Positions 12,533 to 20,642 of a DNA stretch of 20,642 nucleotides are shown here, one piece after another. Every line of letters begins with the position of its first letter. Positions within the stretch are counted from its first letter, which is position 1. The notes below the pieces were generated by a model. It ran no database searches. It worked only from the letters and a program-made list of their open reading frames with translations, and was not told the origin of the DNA. The position numbers and the translations under genes were made by a program. The DNA comes from Bacteroidota bacterium (lineage in GTDB: Bacteria; Bacteroidota; Bacteroidia; CAILMK01), in contig JABDEJ010000042.1 of the NCBI GenBank assembly GCA_013287095.1, positions 1-20,642 of the forward strand, given 5' to 3'.

Positions 12533-14011
12533 ATGAACAAAAATTCCAGGCTGTTGTATTGGTTATTCTGCTTTTTGTTATTGGCTAATGTTTCCAAAGC
12601 TCAGCAAGTCTATACACTGAGCATGGATGATGCCATTGCGCTTGCTGAAAAACAAAGTCCTGATGCGCTTCTTGCGAAAACCAAATACCGGCAGAGCTAC
12701 TGGCGGTACAGGTATTATCAGGCAGCGTATTTGCCGGCATTGAGCCTGGCTGCCAATCCATTTAACATCACACGGTCATATACCCAGGTACCATTGTACG
12801 ATGGCAGTATCGTTTATGCGCAACAAAGCCTTGCCACTTCTACAGTTAACCTATCATTAACCCAACAGTTAGGGCTTACCGGAGGTGCATTTTCACTAAA
12901 TTCGGGTTTACAGCGAATTGATCTTTTCAATATGTCTTCAACATCTTATCTTTCGACACCCATAAATATTGCTTACAGTCAGCCTGTACTTACTTACAAT
13001 GATCTCAAATGGCAAAAACGTATCGAGCCTCTGTATTTCCAGGAAGCCCGCAAGCAATATGTAAGTGACATGGAAGATGTTCACATTAAAACTATTACAT
13101 TGTTCTTTGACATCCTTGCCGCACAAAGCAGCATAGAGGAGGCCAAACTTAACAAGGCAAACAGTGATACCTTATACAAACTGGGACAAGGCCGTTACAA
13201 TCTTGGAAGAATTGCAGAAAATGAATTGCTCCAGCTTGAATTGGACAACCTCAACAGCGGCCTGCAGGTTCAGCAATTTTCAATAGCCTATAGCGGTGCC
13301 ATTGGAAAATTAAAATCATTCCTGGGTTTGGATGCCAATGACAGTTTACATCTGAAATTACCAATTGCCCCGGATACACTACAGGTAAGTATCTCAATAG
13401 CAGCAATTCAGGCAAACAGTAATAATCCCCTATCAGTATCATTGCAACGGCAAGGGATGGAAGCCTCGCGGGATGTTGCCAAAGCAATAGGTACCAATGG
13501 TGTTCAGGGAAATGTTTTCGCATTGTACGGCTTAAACGGAAATGCACCAACAGTTAGTCAGTCTTACACAAACCCACAAGACCAGGAACAGCTTCAATTT
13601 GGTATTTCGATACCACTGCTGGACTGGGGCAAAGCGCATGGCGCCATAGAGATGGCAAAAGCACAAGAACAACTCGCCTTGACAAATATCAAAAAATCAA
13701 AAACTGATTTTGACCAGGAGGTAACCCTGGATGCCGCCGAGTACAACCTGCAAAACCAGCAGCTTGTTATCGCCACCAAAGCCAATACCGTAAGCCAGCG
13801 AAGGTACTTTATTGCAAAGGAAAGATACCTGCTTGGGAAAATAGGCATTACAGAACTCAACATCGCTCAGACAGACCGTGATGCTGCCCAAAAATCGTAT
13901 ATTGACGTACTTAGAAATTCATGGATCACCTTCTATAACCTGAGAAAAATAACCCTATACGATTTCAACAAACAGATTCCTCTTGAAAAGCAAGTGACAG
14001 GTGTTTTTTGA
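12533..14011 (+). CDS. TolC family outer membrane protein
   Basis: This 492-residue outer-membrane efflux/secretion channel begins with a signal peptide (LLYWLFCFLLLANVSKA, likely cut after A23). It has the two-fold TolC repeat. The first half starts YTLSMDDAIALAEKQSPDAL (27-46) and includes RYRYYQAAYLPALSLAAN. The second half includes FGISIPLLDWGKAHGAIEMA, a long helix of QLALTNIKKSKTDFDQEV type, and RYLLGKIGITELNIAQTDRD near the end. Between them is the extended helix ending GRYNLGRIAENELLQLELD. TolC trimers form the outer duct for tripartite pumps or type I secretion. No membrane-fusion or RND partner gene is in the window, so the substrate is unknown. It lies 264 nt after the CRISPR array and seems unrelated to it. 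Confidence 0.92.
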   Translation: MNKNSRLLYWLFCFLLLANVSKAQQVYTLSMDDAIALAEKQSPDALLAKTKYRQSYWRYRYYQAAYLPALSLAANPFNITRSYTQVPLYDGSIVYAQQSLATSTVNLSLTQQLGLTGGAFSLNSGLQRIDLFNMSSTSYLSTPINIAYSQPVLTYNDLKWQKRIEPLYFQEARKQYVSDMEDVHIKTITLFFDILAAQSSIEEAKLNKANSDTLYKLGQGRYNLGRIAENELLQLELDNLNSGLQVQQFSIAYSGAIGKLKSFLGLDANDSLHLKLPIAPDTLQVSISIAAIQANSNNPLSVSLQRQGMEASRDVAKAIGTNGVQGNVFALYGLNGNAPTVSQSYTNPQDQEQLQFGISIPLLDWGKAHGAIEMAKAQEQLALTNIKKSKTDFDQEVTLDAAEYNLQNQQLVIATKANTVSQRRYFIAKERYLLGKIGITELNIAQTDRDAAQKSYIDVLRNSWITFYNLRKITLYDFNKQIPLEKQVTGVF

Positions 14012-14123
14012 TCCGGAAGTGTCTAATCTGTGAAATTCGGCGTAAATCTGCGGGAGAATTTTAACGGCCAATAAGGAATTTGCATATTGGAACCGGTTAA
14101 TTACGTTCTCTTAAAATTAAGCA

Positions 14124-16931
14124 ATGATTTGTTTTACAAATATTTGTAGAAAATATATTTACCTAAATGGTTCAGCCCACTTCGGGGTTGGTATTTGGCA
14201 TTTACTATTGTCCACTGGTTTCACCGATGGTTATTCACGTTCAACCCTTTCAGGGTTGGGAAAACAAAGCATCGAACAAACACTGCCAACTATCTCATTT
14301 GCAACCCTGAAAGGGTTGAATGTAATTAACCGAGGGCGAAACCCACGGAAGCCCCGCGCGACAGCAAACAACCCCAACCCTCTCCTACTCCTTCTCCTTT
14401 TATCCCTCCTCGCATTCTCCTGCCAAACCAAAAAACATCTTTCTAAAGAACCCGCCCAGGCCATTTCCATTGATACGCTGAAAAGCATAAACGTTACTGC
14501 CACCACCAAGTATCAAGGCTTTGAGACCCAGTATTTCAACTTATTACACACCAAACTAAGTGTAACCCCTGTCTGGAACCTGCGTCACCTGAATGGAATA
14601 GCAATCTTAACCCTGACACCTCATGTCTATCCCCAGGATACCCTTACTCTTGATGCCAAAGATTTTAATATTTATAGCGTGGAACTGGTGAATAGAAATG
14701 GCGATTCATTGGCCTCTTTAAATTATAAATACAATCGCAAAACTCTTAGCATTACTCCATACCAAAAAACGCAATGGTTGCCTGGTGATACATTTAATGT
14801 TAAGATCGTTTACACCGCAAAACCCGAAGACCTTATTAAAGACAGTATCATTCCTAACCATGATGAACAGGGCCTTTATTTTGTAAATCCAGATGGTACA
14901 GATTCTGCGGTACCACGCGAACTATGGAGCCAGGGCGAAACGGAACATAATTCATGCTGGTTTCCAACTATTGATGCGCCGGACCAGAAAATGACACAAG
15001 AGATCAGCATAACAGTCGACACAGGCCTGACAACACTTTCAAACGGTACGCTGGAATATACGGAACAAAACGGAAATGGCACAAAGACAGACCATTGGGC
15101 ACTCGATAAACCACATTCGGTTTACCTGGCAATGATCGCAGTCGGCACATATTCTGAAATTAAAGACAAATGGCGCGATTCGATACCCGTAAACTATTAT
15201 GTAGAACCTGAGTATGCGCCCTATGCAAAACTGGTTTTCGGGCATACGCCGGCGATGATCGAATTTTATTCAAAGCTGCTGAATTACGATTTTCCGTGGC
15301 CAAAATACAGCCAGATCGTCGTGCGTGATTTCACCAGCGGGGCGATGGAAAATACGACAGCCGTAACCATGTATGAACCCCTGCAACACGATGACCGGGC
15401 AAACCTCGATGAAACCGATGAAGAAATAATTTCACATGAACTTTTTCATCATTGGTTCGGAGACCTTGTAACCTGTAAGAGCTGGGCCAATCTTGCACTG
15501 AATGAGTCGTTTGCACAGTTTGCAGAAAAACTCTGGACCTCACATGAATACGGAAAAGAAGAAGCCGATATAGAATTTAAAACAGACCTTGACGCATACC
15601 TTGCTGAGGCAGCTTATAAGAAGGGGCCTATCATAGAACATTATTATTCTGACCCCGAAGATCTTTTCGATAAAACCCGTTATGAAAAAGGTGCTTTGGT
15701 TTTGAATATGTTAAAGCATTATCTCGGCGACGAAGTTTTCTTTAAAGCGCTGCACAACTACCTGGTTACCAATGCCTACAAATGCGTTGAGATTTCTGAT
15801 CTTCAGAAAGCAATGGAAGAAGCAAGCGGCAAAGACCTGAACTGGTTTTTCGATCAATGGTTCAACAAACCCGGGCATCCTGTATTGGAAATCAGGCAGC
15901 AATATGATGCTACAAACAAAAAGCTGTATGTCTTTGTAAACCAAACACAATTAGACGAAAAGACACCTGCTTTTAAAATCCCGACAGAACTTGATGTCTA
16001 TAATCATGATGGACATGTTGACAAACATAAAATCTGGTTAAAGCATGCATCGGATAGTTTTAGCTTCAAAATGGATGCCCCTCCCCTGCTTGTAAATTTT
16101 GATGCCGAAAAAATTCTGCTGTGCCATAAAAGTGATGTAAAACCTACCGGACAATGGTACTATCAGTATTTTCATACCCCGGAATTATTGGACAGGTACG
16201 AGGCTTTAAAGGCATTGTCCAAAACCCCGGAATCATTATCAAAAGATTCAATAATTACACTTTGGGCATCAGGCCTTAAAGACCATTCATGGTATATTCG
16301 AAAAACGGCTATTGGCCTGATTGCCACTCAAGGGAAAATGGTTATTGATACGCTAATACCCCGAATGGAACAATTAGCGCTAACAGATAAAAATTCTATT
16401 GTTCGCAGTTCGGCGCTTGCATTTATCCAGGATAAAGAAGGTGTCATGTCCAATAATATAAGCCTCAAAGCTTTGCACGATTCCTCATATTACGTCACGT
16501 CCATTGCCATTCACAACGTATTTCTTAACACGCCCAATGCAGATTCTGCCATACTGGTGTCTGAAATGGCTGAATTTGACCACTATAGGAGTTTAGATGT
16601 CCTTGCATCAGTTGCGGACATTTATGCAAGATATGCTGATGCCGGCAAAGCCCTTTTCTTTAAAAATATGGCGGCAAGAATGCAGGCCGGTTATGTGAAC
16701 CTGTATCTGCTTGATTACCTTAAATTTCTTATTAGAATGAACACAGCTGTCATTCAACAAAATGAAAAGTTTATCCTCTCTATTGGACATCTTGCAAAAA
16801 CAGATTGGGAATTAAGTTCATGTCAGTATTTTCTGAATGCACTTGCCGCAAATCTTTCCGCAAGATCCGAAAATGAAGCCAAAAAAATAGCGGACGATTT
16901 TTCAGACAAAGCAAAACAATTGAAAAAGTAA
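14124..16931 (+). CDS. M1 family metallopeptidase (aminopeptidase), probable lipoprotein
   Basis: The frame is open for 935 codons from ATG 14124. It encodes a gluzincin aminopeptidase: GAMEN at 406-410 for substrate N-terminus binding, HELFH at 438-442 with the third zinc ligand E461 in NESF, and a catalytic-domain tyrosine region (RYEKGALVLNML). The C-terminal third, from about residue 690, looks like HEAT-type helices. A lipoprotein signal peptide (PLLLLLLLSLLAFSC) appears only at about residues 86-100, so the first 64-85 codons are suspect: they translate a dispersed inverted repeat (14240-14320). TTG at 14316 would give a normal 35-residue signal peptide and is my preferred start, but it lies inside the repeat, and no ATG or GTG lies between it and the signal peptide. 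The protein probably acts on peptides at the periplasmic side or surface. Confidence 0.9.
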   Translation: MICFTNICRKYIYLNGSAHFGVGIWHLLLSTGFTDGYSRSTLSGLGKQSIEQTLPTISFATLKGLNVINRGRNPRKPRATANNPNPLLLLLLLSLLAFSCQTKKHLSKEPAQAISIDTLKSINVTATTKYQGFETQYFNLLHTKLSVTPVWNLRHLNGIAILTLTPHVYPQDTLTLDAKDFNIYSVELVNRNGDSLASLNYKYNRKTLSITPYQKTQWLPGDTFNVKIVYTAKPEDLIKDSIIPNHDEQGLYFVNPDGTDSAVPRELWSQGETEHNSCWFPTIDAPDQKMTQEISITVDTGLTTLSNGTLEYTEQNGNGTKTDHWALDKPHSVYLAMIAVGTYSEIKDKWRDSIPVNYYVEPEYAPYAKLVFGHTPAMIEFYSKLLNYDFPWPKYSQIVVRDFTSGAMENTTAVTMYEPLQHDDRANLDETDEEIISHELFHHWFGDLVTCKSWANLALNESFAQFAEKLWTSHEYGKEEADIEFKTDLDAYLAEAAYKKGPIIEHYYSDPEDLFDKTRYEKGALVLNMLKHYLGDEVFFKALHNYLVTNAYKCVEISDLQKAMEEASGKDLNWFFDQWFNKPGHPVLEIRQQYDATNKKLYVFVNQTQLDEKTPAFKIPTELDVYNHDGHVDKHKIWLKHASDSFSFKMDAPPLLVNFDAEKILLCHKSDVKPTGQWYYQYFHTPELLDRYEALKALSKTPESLSKDSIITLWASGLKDHSWYIRKTAIGLIATQGKMVIDTLIPRMEQLALTDKNSIVRSSALAFIQDKEGVMSNNISLKALHDSSYYVTSIAIHNVFLNTPNADSAILVSEMAEFDHYRSLDVLASVADIYARYADAGKALFFKNMAARMQAGYVNLYLLDYLKFLIRMNTAVIQQNEKFILSIGHLAKTDWELSSCQYFLNALAANLSARSENEAKKIADDFSDKAKQLKK
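14240..14320. repeat. Inverted repeat with 19-bp perfect arms at the 5' end of the M1 peptidase gene
   Basis: TTCAACCCTTTCAGGGTTG (14240-14258) and CAACCCTGAAAGGGTTGAA (14302-14320) are exact inverted copies, and each arm is itself nearly palindromic (CAACCCT/AGGGTTG). Sequence of this kind (AACCCTGAAAGGGTTGAAT) is familiar to me as a dispersed repeat in Bacteroidetes. The related sequence probably extends from about 14165 to 14365. Confidence 0.85.
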
Positions 16932-17096
16932 GCTCAAAAAATCCTAAAAGAATTAGCCGGGTTTAAAAATAAATTGCTACATTTCGCTGTTTATCGCCGG
17001 GATTTTTCTGAAAAAGCTGGCCTTAAGATGTCTTTTCAAAAATGCTTCTAAGATTGGCATATTTGATTGGCGCTGCCAACCGGTTGGTATAAAATA

Positions 17097-17120
17097 AATT
17101 GAAGGCCTGCTCCTTCAATT
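17097..17120. terminator. Hairpin between the M1 peptidase and PKD genes
   Basis: Arms AATTGAAGG (17097-17105) and CCTTCAATT (17112-17120) are perfect, with a 6-nt loop. There is no strong T-run. It may end M1 transcription or sit in the leader of the PKD gene. The rest of 16932-17150 shows only a short palindrome CCAACCGGTTGG at 17076-17087. Confidence 0.4.
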
Positions 17121-17150
17121 TACTGCTTTGTTAACCAATTATGCTCACAT

Positions 17151-20100
17151 ATGAAACCCCTTTACACAAAACTTTTTTTCTCTCTTTTTATTCTTGTATT
17201 TCTGTTAATAGGCAAAGCAAATGCCCAGGATGCAGGAGTTACACAATTATTATCCCCCAAGAATCAATCGTGTGGATCAAATAATGCTGTTATTCAGATA
17301 ATTGTGTATAATTATGGCAGCTCAACCATATCCAATATTCCCGTGAACATCAGTGCAACAGGGACTTATCCCTTTTCATTAACAGATACACTGAAAAAAT
17401 CCATTACATCAAGTGGTCAGGATACTTTCATATTCAGAACGACTGTAAACAGCTCAGGCGGAGGGACATGGCAATATAAAATATGGACATCATTATCGGG
17501 CGATAAAAACCATTCTAATGATACACTAAGCGGTACCATTACAATCAATTCATTGCCTGCCAGTCCAACCGGCTCAGCTGGAAACAGATGTGGGGCAGGG
17601 CCGGTAACTTTCAAGGCCACATCCCCAGTCAAAGGATCTACAATATACTGGTATGCAGATACTATTTCCAACACTTCTATTGCAAGCGGTGATTCTATGA
17701 CCAAAAATTTGTCCGCTTCTACCACCTACTATGCAGCGGTATCAAGCGGGTCAGCTTTTGACAGTTTGAGTACGACCTTTTCGGGGTCTTCAACCAAAAA
17801 CAGGGGTAATATGTTTAATGTTAGGGTATTAAAAGACATAAGAATAGATAGCTTTGATGTCGATTTTACGGCCAAAACAAATGATACGGTTTACATTTCC
17901 TATAAATCCGGAACCTATTCCGGATATCAGACCAATAGCTCGGCCTGGACTTCCCTTGGAAAGTATTATGTCAAACCTACTTCTGCTTTATCACCTGCAA
18001 GGGCAGTTATCGGAGGCTTGTCCCTAAAAGCAGGCAGCCTTTACGGTTTTTATGTTTATATAAAAGCAGCAGGAGTAGTTACCAAGGCAAATTTTCTTGC
18101 TGAAACCAATTCCACCGACAGCGCCCATAATTCTGACCTGACAATTTCTTCAGGAGATGAGCTTGCAACTATTTTTGCCTCAAATACAAGTGGTTATAGA
18201 TGGAACGGCAGGATTTATTATACCGGGCAAGGGTGCTTAAGCCCATTTGCCGCCATTACAGGAACCATCACCCCAGTAGTAAAATCCTTAACCCTATCTC
18301 AAAACAAAACATCGGCTGGGGTCTTCAACCTGGGAACCTCCGCCAATCCAGACCAGGTTTGCATGGCAGATACTTTGAAATATGACATAAGCGTACCTGC
18401 AAATTTTTTGAATTCTGATTATGGTTCCAAGTGGAAATTATCATTTTCGATAACGACCGCGAAAGGTTATAGTACCACAAATTATGCAATTATATATCCA
18501 TCCTCATCTACTAATGGGCTGATCAGTTTTTTCCCAAACAGCAGTGATGGTGACAGTGTCTATATTCTTACCGTAAATACAATCAATTTGGTAACAGGTT
18601 GCGATAGCTCCTTTATACGTTACATTAACATCAACCCAACGATCAAACCAGGATTCAACGTAAGTAATGTTTGCCTTGGCCAGCTCAATACCCTTACCTA
18701 TACCGCAACTCCTGCAGGGCAGCTTAGTTTTATCTGGGCATTTGGGGACGGAACCACAATATCTGATGCCATCCCAAATTATCAATACCAGACCGCTGGC
18801 ACATTTACCATTACCCAAACGGCCGTTAACGCCGGTTGTCGCGCCTCAGTTTCAAAATCAGTCACAATATACAATGGCCCTTACGGATCCGGATTTGCCA
18901 AAGGCACGCCATTCATAGGCCAGTTTAATGGTGGCGATTACCCAACCCCGGATTACGTATGTATTGGCGATACAAATACCTATGTTGTGGTTCCACCAAA
19001 AGGATTAACAAACTCCGATTATGGTACAAAATGGGTAATCACCTCGGTATCCCTCAAAAAATTATCCGGTTCAGGGCCTGTTAGCAAAGATACAGCGACA
19101 ACATTCCCATCGGGCGGTAAAAGTGGTACTTTCAGTTTTCATCCCAGTAAAAATGCTGATAGCGTTTTTATCTTGTCCATGAATATCAAAACGCTTCCGG
19201 GCAACTGCGATTCAGTGATAACCAGGTATATACAGGTAAATATTAAGCCGGTAGTCGGATTTTCATTCATAAATAACTGTACAGGAACACCTTTGTCATT
19301 TAAAGACACCAGTACAGTACCTTTTTATACGAGTGTTTCAAATTGGATATGGTATTTTGGTGATGGCGATACAAGTACAGTTCAAAACCCGACTCACGCC
19401 TACACAAAAGCCGGAACATATACAGTAAAACTCACAGCTTCAACAAGTGAAGGATGTGGCAATACGGTTAGCAAAACAGTACAAGAATACCCTCAGCCAA
19501 TCATAAAGTTTGGGCCGAAAACAGAATGCAACGGATCTGCAACAGATTTTTTGGATTCAAGCAGTATTTCAACGGGTACTATCAAAACCTGGGCATGGAA
19601 TTTTGGGGATGGATCAAGTTCGTCTCAAAAAAGCCCGGGCCACGTATATAGCAAACCTGGGACATATTCTTTAAGCCTTATTGAAACATCATCTTTTGGT
19701 TGTGAAGACACAGTAACCAAAACAATGAATATTCTGCCATCACCCGTTGCAGGATTTAATTATAAAAACGGTTGCGTTGGCACTTCTGTATATTTTTCAA
19801 ATACCAGTACCGACCCCGCAAGCAATCCAAAATACAGCTGGGATTTTGGATCGGGAAGTTTTACTTCTATGTCAACAAACCCTGTCTACATTTTCAGCTT
19901 GAATGGCAAATACAATACGAGGCTCGTGGTAATATCCGGAAATGGATGCACCGATACTTCTTACCAGGTAATAACACCATATCCTAAACCTGTAGTGCTC
20001 ATTGGCTATGCCGGTGCCTGCGTTGGCCAACCCGTTTTTATCGCAGACACAGGAACCAATGACGGCAACTCAACATATAGCTGGAAATACGGGGACAAAG

Positions 20101-20642
20101 GATCGGATCAATTGACAAATGATTCAACAAAGCATATATATGCCAATGCCGGCACTTACAATATTTCCCTATCTGTGCAAAATGGGGGAGGATGCATAGA
20201 CAGTAACAAAACCAGCATTGTTATTTCTTCTGTTCCTATTGCAGATTTTACAACAACGGATGCATGTATCAATAAGCAACCTGTTTCATTTGTGAATGCA
20301 TCCACAGGAACCGGTACTTTGAAATATACATGGACCCTTGGTGACAATAGTAAAGCATCAGGCTCTGCAAATATTACTCATACCTATTCAAATACAGGCA
20401 CTTACAATGTAAAACTTATTACAGCCAACACAGTAGGCTGCGCTGATACCATCACAAAACCTATAAATATTTATCCGGTTCCCATCATTGCGCTTTGGAC
20501 TCAAAATCAGAAAAACAACATAGTATCATTTATTCCTCAGGACACAAGTATTGGTAAATTCGAATGGCATTTCGGAGATCCGGGGAACGACAGTTCATCC
20601 GTCAAAGAACCGACATTTACTTATCCGACAGGAAAGGGAAAA
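17151..20642 (+). CDS. Secreted PKD-repeat protein (partial, C-terminus beyond the window)
   Basis: From ATG 17151 the frame is open for 1164 codons to the window end. A signal peptide (KLFFSLFILVFLLIGKANAQ, cut near residue 24) leads into a CARDB/Ig-like region (about 25-130), an Ig-like segment with YWYAD and TTYYAAV (about 140-200), and a less regular stretch. A series of PKD domains follows. WxFGDG-type strands occur at about residues 528 (WAFGDG), 733 (WYFGDG), 816 (WNFGDG), 896 (WDFGSG), 977 (WKYGDK), 1061 (WTLGDN) and 1139 (WHFGDP), each followed by a HxYxxxGxYxV-type strand and a G-C pattern. Such proteins in Bacteroidetes are large surface or gliding/adhesion proteins, usually exported by the type IX system with a C-terminal sorting domain, which would lie outside the window. 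Ligand unknown. Confidence 0.9.
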   Translation, partial: MKPLYTKLFFSLFILVFLLIGKANAQDAGVTQLLSPKNQSCGSNNAVIQIIVYNYGSSTISNIPVNISATGTYPFSLTDTLKKSITSSGQDTFIFRTTVNSSGGGTWQYKIWTSLSGDKNHSNDTLSGTITINSLPASPTGSAGNRCGAGPVTFKATSPVKGSTIYWYADTISNTSIASGDSMTKNLSASTTYYAAVSSGSAFDSLSTTFSGSSTKNRGNMFNVRVLKDIRIDSFDVDFTAKTNDTVYISYKSGTYSGYQTNSSAWTSLGKYYVKPTSALSPARAVIGGLSLKAGSLYGFYVYIKAAGVVTKANFLAETNSTDSAHNSDLTISSGDELATIFASNTSGYRWNGRIYYTGQGCLSPFAAITGTITPVVKSLTLSQNKTSAGVFNLGTSANPDQVCMADTLKYDISVPANFLNSDYGSKWKLSFSITTAKGYSTTNYAIIYPSSSTNGLISFFPNSSDGDSVYILTVNTINLVTGCDSSFIRYININPTIKPGFNVSNVCLGQLNTLTYTATPAGQLSFIWAFGDGTTISDAIPNYQYQTAGTFTITQTAVNAGCRASVSKSVTIYNGPYGSGFAKGTPFIGQFNGGDYPTPDYVCIGDTNTYVVVPPKGLTNSDYGTKWVITSVSLKKLSGSGPVSKDTATTFPSGGKSGTFSFHPSKNADSVFILSMNIKTLPGNCDSVITRYIQVNIKPVVGFSFINNCTGTPLSFKDTSTVPFYTSVSNWIWYFGDGDTSTVQNPTHAYTKAGTYTVKLTASTSEGCGNTVSKTVQEYPQPIIKFGPKTECNGSATDFLDSSSISTGTIKTWAWNFGDGSSSSQKSPGHVYSKPGTYSLSLIETSSFGCEDTVTKTMNILPSPVAGFNYKNGCVGTSVYFSNTSTDPASNPKYSWDFGSGSFTSMSTNPVYIFSLNGKYNTRLVVISGNGCTDTSYQVITPYPKPVVLIGYAGACVGQPVFIADTGTNDGNSTYSWKYGDKGSDQLTNDSTKHIYANAGTYNISLSVQNGGGCIDSNKTSIVISSVPIADFTTTDACINKQPVSFVNASTGTGTLKYTWTLGDNSKASGSANITHTYSNTGTYNVKLITANTVGCADTITKPINIYPVPIIALWTQNQKNNIVSFIPQDTSIGKFEWHFGDPGNDSSSVKEPTFTYPTGKGK

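Noticed and set aside
14378..14386. CCCTCTCCT in the M1 peptidase signal-peptide region as a fifth palindrome copy
   Set aside because: Only the left arm matches. No AGGAGAGGG follows, and the leucine-rich signal peptide explains the pyrimidine-rich run, in a different frame from the other copies.

Overview
The window looks like a chromosome segment of a Bacteroidota bacterium, probably Sphingobacteriia/Chitinophagia-like. Pointers are the AT-rich intergenic DNA with TAnnTTTG-type -7 boxes, a 1401-residue Bacteroidetes-type II-C Cas9 with a 47-nt repeat starting GTTGTGATTTGC, a TolC/M1 lipoprotein/PKD gene neighbourhood, and dispersed low-complexity repeats. No rRNA or tRNA gene was seen.

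Layout. 1-4765 is housekeeping: a minus-strand yqeY-cvpA pair (cvpA runs off the left edge), a frameshifted DUF427 gene overlapping a Rid-family gene on the plus strand, a minus-strand pdhA-TPR-ribH cluster, and a divergent DUF2147 gene. 4766-12490 is a type II-C CRISPR-Cas locus with repeat-rich flanks: a minus-strand tracrRNA (about 5370-5296) with a second tracrRNA-tail-like terminator module behind it, cas9, an inserted DUF559 nuclease gene, cas1, cas2 and a three-repeat CRISPR array. 12533-20642 is cell-envelope: a TolC-family outer membrane protein, an M1 metallopeptidase lipoprotein, and the first 1164 codons of a secreted PKD-repeat protein.

The most unusual part is 9602-11016. The original start of cas1 directly follows cas9 and survives as a decayed 52-nt stub. 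Next come two roughly 210-bp direct repeats (9654-9864 and 10243-10452, about 85% identical by eye) enclosing a DUF559/Vsr-like endonuclease gene, and then a second, intact cas1 start. This is the structure expected of an element with long terminal direct repeats that duplicated about 52 bp of target. A GC-rich palindrome (CCCTCTCCT-NN-AGGAGAGGG) occurs four times in 1.35 kb: at the head of both direct repeats and twice inside cas1. In all three coding contexts it is translated in the same frame as PSPxGEG: the DUF559 C-terminus and two Cas1 loops. This resembles the protein-coding palindromic elements of Rickettsia, with a nuclease gene embedded in the same repeat family.

How the parts would work together: Cas1-Cas2 would acquire 30-nt spacers, and the array, probably read on the minus strand, would give crRNAs that pair through TTGTGATTTGCTT with the tracrRNA to guide Cas9. 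All visible Cas9 and Cas1 catalytic residues are present, so the locus may still work despite heavy repeat invasion. The cas2 start and the M1 peptidase start also appear to lie in or beside dispersed repeats.
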